Origin: Lachnospiraceae bacterium
GTDB taxonomy: Bacteria; Bacillota; Clostridia; Lachnospirales; Lachnospiraceae
DNA: 64,000 nt
Direction: 5' to 3'
NCBI GenBank assembly: GCA_014804695.1
Contig: JAAUZJ010000047.1
Coordinates: 1-64,000, forward strand
Each line of letters begins with the position of its first letter. Position 1 is the stretch's first letter. The notes under the pieces are model-generated. The model worked only from the letters and a program-made list of their open reading frames with translations, made no database searches and was not told the origin of the DNA. Shown here piece by piece: positions 51,026 through 60,226 of this stretch. The translations under genes and the position numbers were made by a program.

Positions 51026-52237
51026 ATGACAAGAAAACTCCGCTATCAATTTATCATAATCACTATGAGCATTGTAACGATCATGCTCTGTATCATTATG
51101 TCGATGATATATTATTTTACGAAAGAAAATCTGGAAGAACGCAGTATCAATATGATACTAAATATTGCAAACCATCCATCCCTGTCTCACCGTCCTGATA
51201 AAGCACAGGAGGATATCCATCTGCCATATTTTACTCTCCAACTGAATTCACAAGGGGAACTGATTGCAACAGGCGGAGAATATTATGACCTCTCTGACGA
51301 AGACTTTCTGAAGGATCTCATTGACGCTACCTTTTCATCCTCTGGCCGCACCGGCATTATAAAAGAATACAATCTCCGATTTTTCCGTACTAATAACGCT
51401 GGAAAGCAGACTTTGGTTTATGCTGATATCTCAAATGATCTGACAACCCTGAATAGTTTAATACGTAACTGTTTCCTGATTGGCGTGATCTGCTTCCTTG
51501 TTTTTCTCTGTATCAGTTTTCTGCTTGCAAACTGGGTCATAAAGCCTGTTGAAAAGGCATGGGAACAGCAGCGCCAGTTTATTGCCGATGCCTCCCATGA
51601 ATTGAAAACTCCGCTGACCGTGATAATGACAAACGCGGAACTTATGCAGAATCCTGATTATGATGATACTAACCGTACTACATTTGCATCAGGTATTCTG
51701 GTCATGTCAAAGCAGATGCGCAGCCTGGTGGAACAGATGCTGGAACTTGCAAAAGCTGATAATGTACAGGATAATACTGTGTTTTCCTCTGTGGATTTCA
51801 GCCGCCTTGTTTCCGAAGCTATACTTCCGTTTGAACCCATATTTTTTGAAAAAGATCTCACGCTGCATACACAAATTTCAGAGAATATAAGGATAAATGG
51901 CGACGCCGGGCAGCTTCGTCAGGTCTTGGATATCTTGTTGGATAACGCCCAGAAGTATTCCCGTGAAAAAGGAACTACGTGGCTGACTTTGCAAAAACAC
52001 GGTAAATGGCACTGCCTGTTGTCGATAGCGGATGAAGGGGAGGAAATACCCGAAACTGACCTGAATAATCTCTTTAAGCGCTTTTACCGTGCAGATAAAG
52101 CAAGAACCCGGACCGGCAGTTTCGGACTCGGGCTCTCTATCGCAGAAACTATTATTGCATGTCACAAAGGAAAAATATGGGCGGAAAGCAAAAATGGCAT
52201 CAATACCTTTTTTGTTGAATTGGGAATGATATCATAA
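51026..52237 (+). CDS. Sensor histidine kinase of the exporter system
   Basis: Membrane kinase of 403 aa. Helix 1 at about 8-30, an external sensor of about 120 residues, helix 2 at about 150-172 (FLIGVICFLVFLCISFLLAN), and a short linker in place of a full HAMP. The HisKA box DASHELKTPLTVIMTNAEL holds the phosphorylated His. The ATPase has the N box LDNAQKYS and GSFGLGLSIAETII. It follows the regulator with GAGG upstream. The short sensor is of the type that detects envelope stress or small compounds; the ligand cannot be told. Confidence 0.93.
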   Translation: MTRKLRYQFIIITMSIVTIMLCIIMSMIYYFTKENLEERSINMILNIANHPSLSHRPDKAQEDIHLPYFTLQLNSQGELIATGGEYYDLSDEDFLKDLIDATFSSSGRTGIIKEYNLRFFRTNNAGKQTLVYADISNDLTTLNSLIRNCFLIGVICFLVFLCISFLLANWVIKPVEKAWEQQRQFIADASHELKTPLTVIMTNAELMQNPDYDDTNRTTFASGILVMSKQMRSLVEQMLELAKADNVQDNTVFSSVDFSRLVSEAILPFEPIFFEKDLTLHTQISENIRINGDAGQLRQVLDILLDNAQKYSREKGTTWLTLQKHGKWHCLLSIADEGEEIPETDLNNLFKRFYRADKARTRTGSFGLGLSIAETIIACHKGKIWAESKNGINTFFVELGMIS

Positions 52238-52239
52238 AG

Positions 52240-52269
52240 AAATCGAGCGCCCGCGCACTCGATTTTTTA
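52240..52269 (+). terminator. Terminator after the kinase gene
   Basis: Stem ATCGAG with a GC-rich inner part and CTCGAT, then T6. It is located between the convergent kinase and ABC ATPase genes and may act on both strands. Confidence 0.8.
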
Positions 52270-52278
52270 TGATATATA

Positions 52279-52956
52279 TTACTGCTCCAGACATCCGTCT
52301 ACAATATGAACAATCCTTCCCGCTGCCTTTGCAACATTCAGATCATGCGTGATCATCACAATGGTATTTCCCATCTCATGAAGCTGACCAAACAGCTCCA
52401 ATACATCTTTTCCACTGGATGAATCCAAAGCGCCCGTAGGCTCATCTGCCAAAAGCAATACAGGTTCTCCCACCAGTGCCCTTGCTATGGATACCCTCTG
52501 TTTCTGTCCTCCCGAAAGCTCCGCAGGTTTATGTTTCAGCCTGTGGCTGATTCCCAGCATTTCGATAACAGGCATGCATTTTTCCTCCGCCTCCTTTGTA
52601 GTCATTCCACGCACCACCAGAGGCATGATTATATTCTGCATAATGTTGTAGGTAGGTATCAGCTGATAGTTCTGAAAAATAAAACCGATTTCCCGGTTGC
52701 GGATCGCCCCCAGTTCTTTTTCCGCCATACTGTGAACAGGCTCTTCATCCAGATAATATTCTCCCGAATCCGCTAAATCCATACATCCCATGATATTCAT
52801 AAGTGTGGTCTTTCCCGAACCGGAAGGACCAAGTATCGCCACAAATTCGCCCTTTTCCACCAAAAAGTCCACATTTTTAAGTACCGGGACTTTTTCCATA
52901 CCCAGCATATATCCTTTATTGATCTGCCTCATATCAATAATTCTGTTATTACCCAT
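52279..52956 (-). CDS. MacB-type ABC transporter ATPase
   Basis: Cytosolic ATPase of 225 aa, partner of the FtsX-type permease next to it. Walker A GPSGSGKTTL, Q-loop FIFQNYQLIP, signature LSGGQKQRVSIARAL, Walker B LLADEPTGALD and switch His in MITHDLN are all intact. The MacB/LolD group powers extrusion of substrates through mechanotransmission rather than a transmembrane channel. It follows the permease by 94 nt, across a 28-nt palindromic hairpin. Placement last in the operon suggests it is made at a level set by that hairpin. Confidence 0.95.
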   Translation of the reverse strand: MGNNRIIDMRQINKGYMLGMEKVPVLKNVDFLVEKGEFVAILGPSGSGKTTLMNIMGCMDLADSGEYYLDEEPVHSMAEKELGAIRNREIGFIFQNYQLIPTYNIMQNIIMPLVVRGMTTKEAEEKCMPVIEMLGISHRLKHKPAELSGGQKQRVSIARALVGEPVLLLADEPTGALDSSSGKDVLELFGQLHEMGNTIVMITHDLNVAKAAGRIVHIVDGCLEQ

Positions 52957-53022
52957 CTATGTATCTGCCTTTCCGTAACTTTTCTTTCCATTAGTAACCG
53001 TTTAGTTCCGGCTAATTGCTTA

Positions 53023-53050
53023 GGAATAGTTAAATTAATTTAACTATTCC
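53023..53050 (-). repeat. Perfect 28-nt palindrome directly after the permease stop codon
   Basis: GGAATAGTTAAATT followed by its exact complement, adjacent to the stop at 53051. It forms a 14-bp hairpin in the mRNA without a U-run. It probably sets the relative yield of permease and ATPase mRNA. Confidence 0.6.
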
Positions 53051-54475
53051 TTATTCTTGATTCAGCGCCACTATAGGAATCAGACGTGATGCTTTAAACG
53101 CAGGATAAAAACCGAAAATTGTTCCTGTCAGCACTCCAAAGAGCAGGGACAGTACTCCGCCCCATACAGAAAGCTCCACCCGTACGGAAAAGCTTTCTAT
53201 GATCGGCGTGATCCCCAAAGATACCAGAACTCCCAATACAGCTCCCACCAGACTGATACAGCTTGCTTCCAGCAAAAATTCTATCAGGATATCTTTCTGG
53301 TCACAGCCGATTGCTTTCAGGATACCAATTTCATTGGTACGCTCTTTTACTGATACAAAAAGCACATTCATAATACCGATACCGCCAACAACAAATACAA
53401 TTGTTGCCATTGCCATCAGCAGGAGCGTTAAAGTCTCATTGGACTTTGACGCCGCTTCCATCTTGCTTCCGGCGTCGGACATGGTAAATACCACATTATC
53501 ACCATAAATGTCTGTAAGTACCTGCTGCGCCTGCTCCATGATATCCTCCACTTCATCCACATCTTCCGCTACTATGGTGATGGTAGGGCTGACAGACTTA
53601 CCGGTCAGATACTTGATCCCTGTTTCATAAGGAATGAAAATCGCTTCATCAGGGCTGATACCGGACGCCACCGTTCCCATCTCCACTAATACGCCGCTTA
53701 CAACATAAGCGCGGTTGTCTATATACACAGAAGAATCATAAGCATCCAGTATACTGTCAAACATTTCCGCTGCCACGCTATATCCCAGCACACAGGCCCT
53801 TTCCTTGTTGGTGTCGTTATCCTCCGTCAGGAACTCTCCAATTGCCATTTCCAGGTTGCTGATCTTAGCATAATTATCTTTCACTCCGGCAATGGTATAG
53901 GTGGTGCTTTCCTCCAGATCGCCGCCTTCTGCTTCCTGTCTGGTAGTATAAGAAATAGTAGCGCTGGAAATTCCGGGAACGCCGTCTTCCAGCTCCTGTA
54001 CATCTTCATCGGAAAGGATGATCTCTACCATGTTTGTCTGGTTTTCCGTACCTCCAAACATAAAGGAACCTCCCATATCTCCACCACCGGGCATACCACC
54101 GCCCATATTTCCGCCGCCTCCGGGCATGCCGCCGCCCATATTTCCGCCGCCTCCGGACATGCCGCCGCCCATATTTCCGCCACCGCCGGACATGCCGCCC
54201 ATATTTCCGCCACCGCCGGACATGCCGCCCATATTTCTACCGCCGCTACTGTTCCCACGACGTGAATTACCGTTATATTCATAAGAAATATCTACCGACC
54301 CGGCATTCAAGTTTTTAAACTGTTCCGCCACCTCCAGCTTACCGCCGGTTCCTATAGCAATAACCAGCATAATGGTTGCAGAGCCTACAATGATTCCTGT
54401 AGAGGTTAGAAACACCTTAAATTTATTCTCTACAAGATTCAGCCAGACCAGTCTGACTATTTCAGATAATTTCAT
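53051..54475 (-). CDS. MacB-like ABC permease with Gly/Met-rich repeat insertion
   Basis: FtsX/MacB-type permease of 474 aa with helix 1 at about 18-40, a large external MacB_PCD domain (about 45-330) and three C-terminal helices (MAMATIVFVVGGIGIMNVLFVSVKERTNEIGILKAIG is the coupling-helix region). The external domain carries an inserted low-complexity stretch of GGNMGGMSGGG-type repeats near residues 75-135, longer than in typical relatives. The insertion is rich in Gly, Met and Asn and may flex or bind soft metals; this is inference. The start overlaps the stop of the adaptor gene before it by one base (TAATG). Confidence 0.93.
   Translation of the reverse strand: MKLSEIVRLVWLNLVENKFKVFLTSTGIIVGSATIMLVIAIGTGGKLEVAEQFKNLNAGSVDISYEYNGNSRRGNSSGGRNMGGMSGGGGNMGGMSGGGGNMGGGMSGGGGNMGGGMPGGGGNMGGGMPGGGDMGGSFMFGGTENQTNMVEIILSDEDVQELEDGVPGISSATISYTTRQEAEGGDLEESTTYTIAGVKDNYAKISNLEMAIGEFLTEDNDTNKERACVLGYSVAAEMFDSILDAYDSSVYIDNRAYVVSGVLVEMGTVASGISPDEAIFIPYETGIKYLTGKSVSPTITIVAEDVDEVEDIMEQAQQVLTDIYGDNVVFTMSDAGSKMEAASKSNETLTLLLMAMATIVFVVGGIGIMNVLFVSVKERTNEIGILKAIGCDQKDILIEFLLEASCISLVGAVLGVLVSLGITPIIESFSVRVELSVWGGVLSLLFGVLTGTIFGFYPAFKASRLIPIVALNQE
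54078..54238. repeat. Tandem repeats encoding the Gly/Met-rich insertion
   Basis: Units of about 30-36 nt with CCGCCCATATTTCCGCC repeated about six times, encoding G-G-N-M-G-G-x-M-x-G-G-G. The plus-strand ORF rich in proline across this segment is a shadow of the same repeats. Copy number is likely variable. Confidence 0.85.
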
Positions 54476-56172
54476 TATTTCTTTCCTCCGCTTTCCTGAA
54501 GCACAATTTCACCCTCAGAAAGTCCTTCCTTGATTTCTATATTGACGCCATCCGAAAATCCTGTGACAACTTCCCTTGTACTGATACTGCCATTAGCCGC
54601 TTTCACCTTTACGTAACTTACTCCATCTTCTTGTGTTATGACACGTACAGGAACGTAAAGCACCTCTGATACTTCATCCGATACAAAAGTCACCTCCGCG
54701 GTCATGTCCTGATACAGCAGTTTTCCTGTATTTTCTATGGTCACAGTTACCGAATAAAGTGTCTTATTGGTGCTGCTGTCAATCTCTGCATCCCCAATCT
54801 CCGTTACACTTCCTGCAAATACCTCATCTTCAAAAGCTGCCAGCGTTACGTTGACTTTACTGCCCGGTACCACTGTATCCATATCATCTTCTTCCACAGA
54901 TACGGTAATGGTCATTTCGTCATAATTGTTCAGACTGACCAAATCGGTGTTCCTTGTCAGATAGTCTCCTGCTGCTACATAAACATCTGTGATCACGCCG
55001 CTTTCTGTTGCGGAAATAATCTGGTCTACAATAACAGAGTCAAATTCATCCAGCTTCGTTTTTGCCTCTTCATAATCTGCTTTGGCAGTTTCCGTTTCAT
55101 AGGCGCGCTGCTCTACGACGACATCATAAATTTCCTGTGCATTCTCCGCATTGAACGCCCTCTTATCCCGCTGCCCTCTTGCCGTGATTTCTCCGCTTTC
55201 CAGAGCCTTTCTCGCCAGTGCAAGGGCAGTTTCTTTCTCTTCCTTTTCCTGTGTGTAGGTATCAATAGTGTCTCTTAGCTTCTCAATTTCCTCTTCCAGG
55301 GTTTCTACCATGTCTCTGGAATCCTCTGCCGTCTGGTAAGCTATGATCCACCAATAAAGCTCAGTTTCCTTATCTGTTCCCGCTGCGCTATATTCGGCAT
55401 TCGCAAGCACCTGCTTTTCCTCTGAAAGCAGAGCCTCTTTCTCCGACAGTTCCGTCTCCGCTTCTGTAAGAGCCTCCTGCGCTTTCTCAAGAGCTTCTTC
55501 CGCCTCCGTTACTGCCTCTGTCAGTTTGGAAACCGTCTGCGCATACTCAGATTCAGAATAAGTACCGTAGAGGGAATTCGTTTTTAATTGACCTTCAGCA
55601 GATGTCAAAGACTGCTTTTCGGCAGTAAGCGCCTGTTGGTATACCAGCTCTGCGTCCGTCACATCAGAGACAAGCTCAGAGCGGATATTTTCTACCGATT
55701 CTGCTGTAAGTTTCAGAAGCTGTGTACCTTCTGCAATTTCTTCCCCGGCCTCCACATATACTTCTTCAATTTCCAAACTCCTGTCAGAAGAAGACGATGA
55801 TTGTGACTGTCCCAGCATACCCGACAACATATCACCACCCATACCGCCTCCCATACCTCCGCCCATACCGCCTCCAAAAGAAAAGCTGGTTTCACCGGTA
55901 AAAGCGCTGATATCCAGTTCAAAACTCTGAACAGTAGTTCCTACATCCACATTACCGCTCTCTGTCACACCTGCTGCCAGATCACCTTTCACAACAGTCT
56001 TTTCCTTATAAGTGACTTCTTCCGATTTTCCTACTGCAGAAACAATAACAGCTGTTATGATAATAAGAAAAAGGGCAATGGCTGTTCCAGCCAGCCAAAA
56101 TATTTTCTGCTTTTTATTTTTGGGTTTGACTTTTTCTATAAACTGTAAAACTTTTTCCCTGATACGCTTCAT
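54475..56172 (-). CDS. Membrane fusion protein 1 of the exporter operon
   Basis: HlyD/RND-type adaptor of 565 aa, anchored by an N-terminal helix (about 21-45), followed by a lipoyl-like half (KTVVKGDLAAGVTESGNVD), a short Gly/Met patch (GGGMGGGMGGGMGG), a very long alpha-hairpin coiled coil (about 160-375, EALEKAQEALTEAETEL), the second lipoyl half (ATESGVITDVYVAAGDYL) and beta-barrel/MP domains to the end (VREVVTGF-type). In Gram-positive cells such adaptors extend the MacB-type permease to the wall. It is the third adaptor of the operon and 14 nt downstream of the second. Confidence 0.92.
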   Translation of the reverse strand: MKRIREKVLQFIEKVKPKNKKQKIFWLAGTAIALFLIIITAVIVSAVGKSEEVTYKEKTVVKGDLAAGVTESGNVDVGTTVQSFELDISAFTGETSFSFGGGMGGGMGGGMGGDMLSGMLGQSQSSSSSDRSLEIEEVYVEAGEEIAEGTQLLKLTAESVENIRSELVSDVTDAELVYQQALTAEKQSLTSAEGQLKTNSLYGTYSESEYAQTVSKLTEAVTEAEEALEKAQEALTEAETELSEKEALLSEEKQVLANAEYSAAGTDKETELYWWIIAYQTAEDSRDMVETLEEEIEKLRDTIDTYTQEKEEKETALALARKALESGEITARGQRDKRAFNAENAQEIYDVVVEQRAYETETAKADYEEAKTKLDEFDSVIVDQIISATESGVITDVYVAAGDYLTRNTDLVSLNNYDEMTITVSVEEDDMDTVVPGSKVNVTLAAFEDEVFAGSVTEIGDAEIDSSTNKTLYSVTVTIENTGKLLYQDMTAEVTFVSDEVSEVLYVPVRVITQEDGVSYVKVKAANGSISTREVVTGFSDGVNIEIKEGLSEGEIVLQESGGKK

Positions 56173-56186
56173 AATAATTGTGCTCC

Positions 56187-57995
56187 TTATCTGCCTCCCA
56201 TGTTATCTGCAGGACCGCCTCCGCCTCCGCCAAATGAATTGGAATTACCCATTCCGCCACCATTATCCGGGGAAGCGCCGCCAAAGCCGCCCTCCGAAGG
56301 TCTGCCACCGAATCCGTCGGATCCGTCTTCCTGATTCATATCCGGTTCTTCTTCAGTCGCTTCAGTGCTACCGGAACTGCTTTCCGCATTTTTATTCATA
56401 ACGCTTTCAATATAAACAATATCGCCTTCCTCAAGCCCGCTCACGATCTCTATGGATGCAGTATCGGAAAATCCTGTTTCCACAGCCGCCTTTACCCTGT
56501 TGCCGGAAGCATCTTTTTTGTATACATAGCTTACGCCGTTTTCTTCAAATACGGCTTTCTTTGACACATAAAGCACATCCGTAACTGAATCCGTCACAAA
56601 AGTAACGTCCGCAGTCATGCCGCCATATAAAAGCTCTGTATCACCCAGTACCAGAATATCTACCGGATAACTGATGGTAGTCGCATGCTCTGACGAGGCT
56701 GTGGTTGTTATACTTATGATCCTGCCCTCCCAAAGCTGCTCCGGATAGGCGGTAAAGACAAGTTCTACGGAATCACCTACTGAAATTGCCGCCACATCCT
56801 CTTCCGAAACATCAATAGATATCTGGTATTCATCCGCCTTTGCATAAGTCAGCATAGCGCCTTCACTTATAAGCTCATCTCCGGCTTCATACCTGACATT
56901 AGTGACCAGCCCGCCTTCAGATGCATAAATTTGATTATCTCCGCCCACAAATTCTTCAAAAGCATCCATTTTACCCTGTATCTCATCCAGTTCAGTCTGT
57001 GCCTGATTTACGGCTTCCGAGAGGGAATTAGTGGAATAGTTATAAATTTCTTCCGCCAGTTCCCCTTCCAGACTGGCAGAATTATAATTATTAACCGCCT
57101 CCTGGTTTTCTAAAATCTGCGTTACTTTGGCGTCTTCTATTTCCTGCTGCTTCTTTTCTATTTCCGCCTGATTATCCGTAATTGTATCACTGTATCTTTG
57201 CAATTCATCCTCAAGCGCTTCTAACTGGCTTTTTGCAGTCTGGTAGGCTGTAAGATTACTGGTATAGGCTGTTGAATTATGTAAATCTGTTTCCTCATAT
57301 GTTTCTTTTGCCGTTGTATAGGCTGTCTTAGCATTCTCGTAAGATTCCAGCAAATCCTCATCTGCTAACATTTCCTCTGCCACGGCTATTTCCAGTTCCA
57401 GCACCGCAATTTCTGCCTCCAGGCCTTTTACCTTCTGCTCGCTTGCAGTGATTGCAGCCTGAAAATCCGCATTTGCCCGGTTTCCTGCTTTCACACTGCT
57501 GTCATAGGTACTCTTTGCACTCAGCATGGAAATATCGTACTCCGCCTGGGCGTTAGACAATGTAATTCTGGCTTCCGTAAGAGCTGAACTTAATTTTCTC
57601 CGTACCGAGCTTACGCTGCTGTCCGTAAGCTTAAACAGCAAATCGCCTTCTTCAATCCGTTGTCCGCTGACTACATATACTTCTTCGATTTCCAGATATT
57701 TAGTGGTCTCACTGTCTTCATCGTCATCGCTGTCATCATCATCGTCGTCATCCAATTCCAGATCAAGATCATAAGTCACGCTGCTCTCACCAAAAGACAA
57801 GCTTCCACTTTCCATGATTCCCAGAACCAGATCGCCTCTGGCAACGGTTTCTTCTTTATATATGTACACTTCATTACTTAAATTCGGCTTGATAAACAAA
57901 GTATAAATGCAGGCTCCCAAAAGGAGTATTAACGCTGCGGCAGCCAGAATCAGCTTCCTGCGGAATTTTTTGTCTTTTTTCAGTCTTTCCTTCAT
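56187..57995 (-). CDS. Membrane fusion protein 2 of the exporter operon
   Basis: Adaptor of 602 aa with an N-terminal helix (about 14-34), an Asp-rich patch (LELDDDDDDDSDDDED, a likely cation-binding or repulsive segment), lipoyl half YLEIEEVYVVSGQRIEEGD, a long coiled coil (about 130-345) and second half NQIYASEGGLVTNVRYEAGD. Its C-terminus is a Gly/Ser/Asn-rich tail (GGASPDNGGGMGNSNSFGGG). Its start codon overlaps the stop codon of adaptor 3 by four bases (ATGA), a sign of coupled translation. Confidence 0.92.
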   Translation of the reverse strand: MKERLKKDKKFRRKLILAAAALILLLGACIYTLFIKPNLSNEVYIYKEETVARGDLVLGIMESGSLSFGESSVTYDLDLELDDDDDDDSDDDEDSETTKYLEIEEVYVVSGQRIEEGDLLFKLTDSSVSSVRRKLSSALTEARITLSNAQAEYDISMLSAKSTYDSSVKAGNRANADFQAAITASEQKVKGLEAEIAVLELEIAVAEEMLADEDLLESYENAKTAYTTAKETYEETDLHNSTAYTSNLTAYQTAKSQLEALEDELQRYSDTITDNQAEIEKKQQEIEDAKVTQILENQEAVNNYNSASLEGELAEEIYNYSTNSLSEAVNQAQTELDEIQGKMDAFEEFVGGDNQIYASEGGLVTNVRYEAGDELISEGAMLTYAKADEYQISIDVSEEDVAAISVGDSVELVFTAYPEQLWEGRIISITTTASSEHATTISYPVDILVLGDTELLYGGMTADVTFVTDSVTDVLYVSKKAVFEENGVSYVYKKDASGNRVKAAVETGFSDTASIEIVSGLEEGDIVYIESVMNKNAESSSGSTEATEEEPDMNQEDGSDGFGGRPSEGGFGGASPDNGGGMGNSNSFGGGGGGPADNMGGR

Positions 57996-60130
57996 TGTCC
58001 ATCTCCTTTTGCGTCTCTTTGTTCATCCGATCCTTTGGCGCCTTTACCCGGCCTTCCACCGCCTCTTTCTCTGTCTTCACCTTCAGGCATTCCACCGCCT
58101 CTTTCTCCGCTTTCGCCTTCTGCACCTGTCTCAGACATCCTCATCATCTGCTGTATCGTTTCATCACTCATTCCGAAATACACATACGCCGTCAGGTTGG
58201 AATCCAGAGTACTCACATCACCATCCAGCATAACAGTTACCTGATAAGTAACAGAAGAACGGCTCTGTGCCTGCGTAACAGGATTTATGAGAGTTACTGT
58301 TCCCTGATAAGAACCATACTCACTGACTGTCACATAAACACTGTCGCCTATGGAAATATCTGCGATATTGCTCTGGTCTACACTGGCAGTTACTGTTACT
58401 GTTTCAGGATTGCTGTAAGCGATAACAAGGCTTTCCCCCGACAAATAGCTGTTCGCCCTGACACCGTTCATAACAATGGTTCCCGCATTCTGCGTATAAA
58501 AATACCCATCCCCGATAGTCTCCTCAAAGAGCGCCATGTTTTCTTCGGCTTCTTCCTTATCATCTGCAAGGGCAGCCAGCGTTTCTTCCAGACTTTCCAG
58601 AGCCGTTTCATAAACAGCCTGCGCATTATCACTTTCTGCTATCGTTATTTCATAATCTGCCTTACAGGAAATCAACTGTTTTTCATATTGAGTCTGTGCC
58701 TGAACTAATTCTGCTTCTAAAGATTCCAGATTACTGATCGCCTGTTCCAGTCCGGCAGCTGCCCTTTTTTTGGCAGTCTCATAATTCTTTAATGCAGTCT
58801 CATAGTTATTTGATTCCTCCTGCACCAGTTCATCCAGCATGTTATAAACGGAAAGTATGGATGATGCTTCATTATAACTGCTTCCCCTGCCAGCTCCTGA
58901 TGTTTCACCCATATTTCCCTGTCCGCCGCCGCCCTGATCCATTTGCGGCGGTGCTCCGTTCGCGCCTCCGGGGCGTTCTGTGTTTCCATTTCCACTGTTG
59001 TCGTTGCCACTTCCGTCGGTGCCATCTCCACTTCCGTCGGTGCCGTCTCCACCTCCGCCGTTGCCATCTCCACTTTCGTCGGTGCCGTCTCCACCTCCGC
59101 CGTTGCCATCTCCACTTTCGTCGGTGCCGTCTCCACTTCCGCCGGTACCATCTCCACTTTCACCGCTTTCTGCTAATGTATTCAGGCTCATTGTCAAAAA
59201 TTGCAAATCTGACACCGCTGTCATATTTGTATTTAATACTGCATTTTCCGCACTGACAGAGCCATTTGCCATGGTACGCAGATTACTGCCCCCTCCGGTC
59301 TGGGAACCGCCACTACTGCTTCCAGTACCTGAACTCGAATTTCCACCTGAGCTTGAACCTGAACCGCCGGAAGTACCTTCGCTTTCCTCTATATTCCACT
59401 TCTCGTAATATTCCATAAGAAGTGCAAAATGCTCGCAATAAGCCTGATAAAGCTCATCTACCTTATAATAAGTTCTGTAATAATCTTCGTTCACAGACTT
59501 TGTATATTCCTCCGCCAATTCTCTGGCTTCCTCAACCTGTTCTTCCAACCTCTCCACCTGCTTTGCAGCTTCAGCCACAGCCTTATCGTATTCCGCCTGA
59601 CTGTATTTTTTGTTAACGGCTGCAGTTTCATTTGTAACTCTGGCATCAATGACTCCCGTTTCATAATCGATGACGCCCTGCCTGTAAGCAAGCTCAGCCT
59701 CAACAACCGCATTTTCAAGCTCCTTACGCGCATCCTCCAATGTATCTTCCGAAACCTTAAAAACAGCAGTCCCTGCCTCAACCTCATCGCCTGTAGACAG
59801 ATAGCTTTCTTCTACATAAATAGAAGTTTCAAGGAAATCCAGTTCCCACAGTTCACTCAACATTCCTACGGAAGTCAGCCCACTGGCGCTAATAACATTT
59901 TCACCCATGTTATCCATGGAAAAAGGCATATCCCTCCGTCCTGAGTCATTCCTGTTCTTTGCATAAAAGAAAAACGCAGTGCCGCCTGCAAGCAGTAAAA
60001 CACACACGCTTGACAAAATAATGATCAGGCGTTTCTTTTTACTAAGCTTGCCTTTCTTCTCCTGTTTTTCATTCTGCTCTGTTAATTCTTCGTCTATATT
60101 TTCTTCATTTATATCTTCTAACTTCATCAT
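57992..60130 (-). CDS. Membrane fusion protein 3, first gene of the exporter operon
   Basis: Adaptor of 712 aa with N-terminal helix (about 33-55), first lipoyl half (ISASGLTSVGMLSELWELDF), coiled coil and a large inserted Ser/Gly region (about 250-420) with GDGTDESGDGNGGG repeats, then a second coiled coil, the returning lipoyl part (NAGTIVMNGVRANSYLSG) and a barrel (VTASVDQSNIADISIGDSV). The C-terminal tail is Arg/Gly-rich (RGGGMPEGEDRERGGGRPGK). The insertion lies inside the alpha-hairpin and probably disorders its tip. It opens the operon, behind the direct-repeat promoter 60227-60259. Confidence 0.9.
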   Translation of the reverse strand: MMKLEDINEENIDEELTEQNEKQEKKGKLSKKKRLIIILSSVCVLLLAGGTAFFFYAKNRNDSGRRDMPFSMDNMGENVISASGLTSVGMLSELWELDFLETSIYVEESYLSTGDEVEAGTAVFKVSEDTLEDARKELENAVVEAELAYRQGVIDYETGVIDARVTNETAAVNKKYSQAEYDKAVAEAAKQVERLEEQVEEARELAEEYTKSVNEDYYRTYYKVDELYQAYCEHFALLMEYYEKWNIEESEGTSGGSGSSSGGNSSSGTGSSSGGSQTGGGSNLRTMANGSVSAENAVLNTNMTAVSDLQFLTMSLNTLAESGESGDGTGGSGDGTDESGDGNGGGGDGTDESGDGNGGGGDGTDGSGDGTDGSGNDNSGNGNTERPGGANGAPPQMDQGGGGQGNMGETSGAGRGSSYNEASSILSVYNMLDELVQEESNNYETALKNYETAKKRAAAGLEQAISNLESLEAELVQAQTQYEKQLISCKADYEITIAESDNAQAVYETALESLEETLAALADDKEEAEENMALFEETIGDGYFYTQNAGTIVMNGVRANSYLSGESLVIAYSNPETVTVTASVDQSNIADISIGDSVYVTVSEYGSYQGTVTLINPVTQAQSRSSVTYQVTVMLDGDVSTLDSNLTAYVYFGMSDETIQQMMRMSETGAEGESGERGGGMPEGEDRERGGGRPGKGAKGSDEQRDAKGDGQ
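58975..59165. repeat. Tandem repeats in the third adaptor gene
   Basis: Units of 18 and 42 nt (TCGGTGCCGTCTCCACCTCC then GCCGTTGCCATCTCCACTT) encode G-D-G-T-D-E-S-G-D-G-N-G-G-G at least twice, with partial copies on both sides. They are likely to vary in copy number between strains. Confidence 0.8.
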
Positions 60131-60226
60131 TTTCCTCTCTCTGGCCCCAGCGGCAATAAACGGTCAAGGCATACTGATACCTTGATAATCTGGGGGTGCT
60201 CTATTTATAATAAAAAACCAGTGTAT

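Noticed and set aside
54018-54284. Plus-strand proline-rich ORF (88 aa) and neighbouring repeat ORFs over the permease
   Set aside because: It is the antisense reading of the Gly/Met repeats of the permease gene and has no ribosome binding site.
58792-59408. Several overlapping plus- and minus-strand ORFs rich in Arg/Cys/His or Val/Glu over adaptor 3
   Set aside because: They are frame shadows of the tandem repeats in the third adaptor gene; none has a start site.
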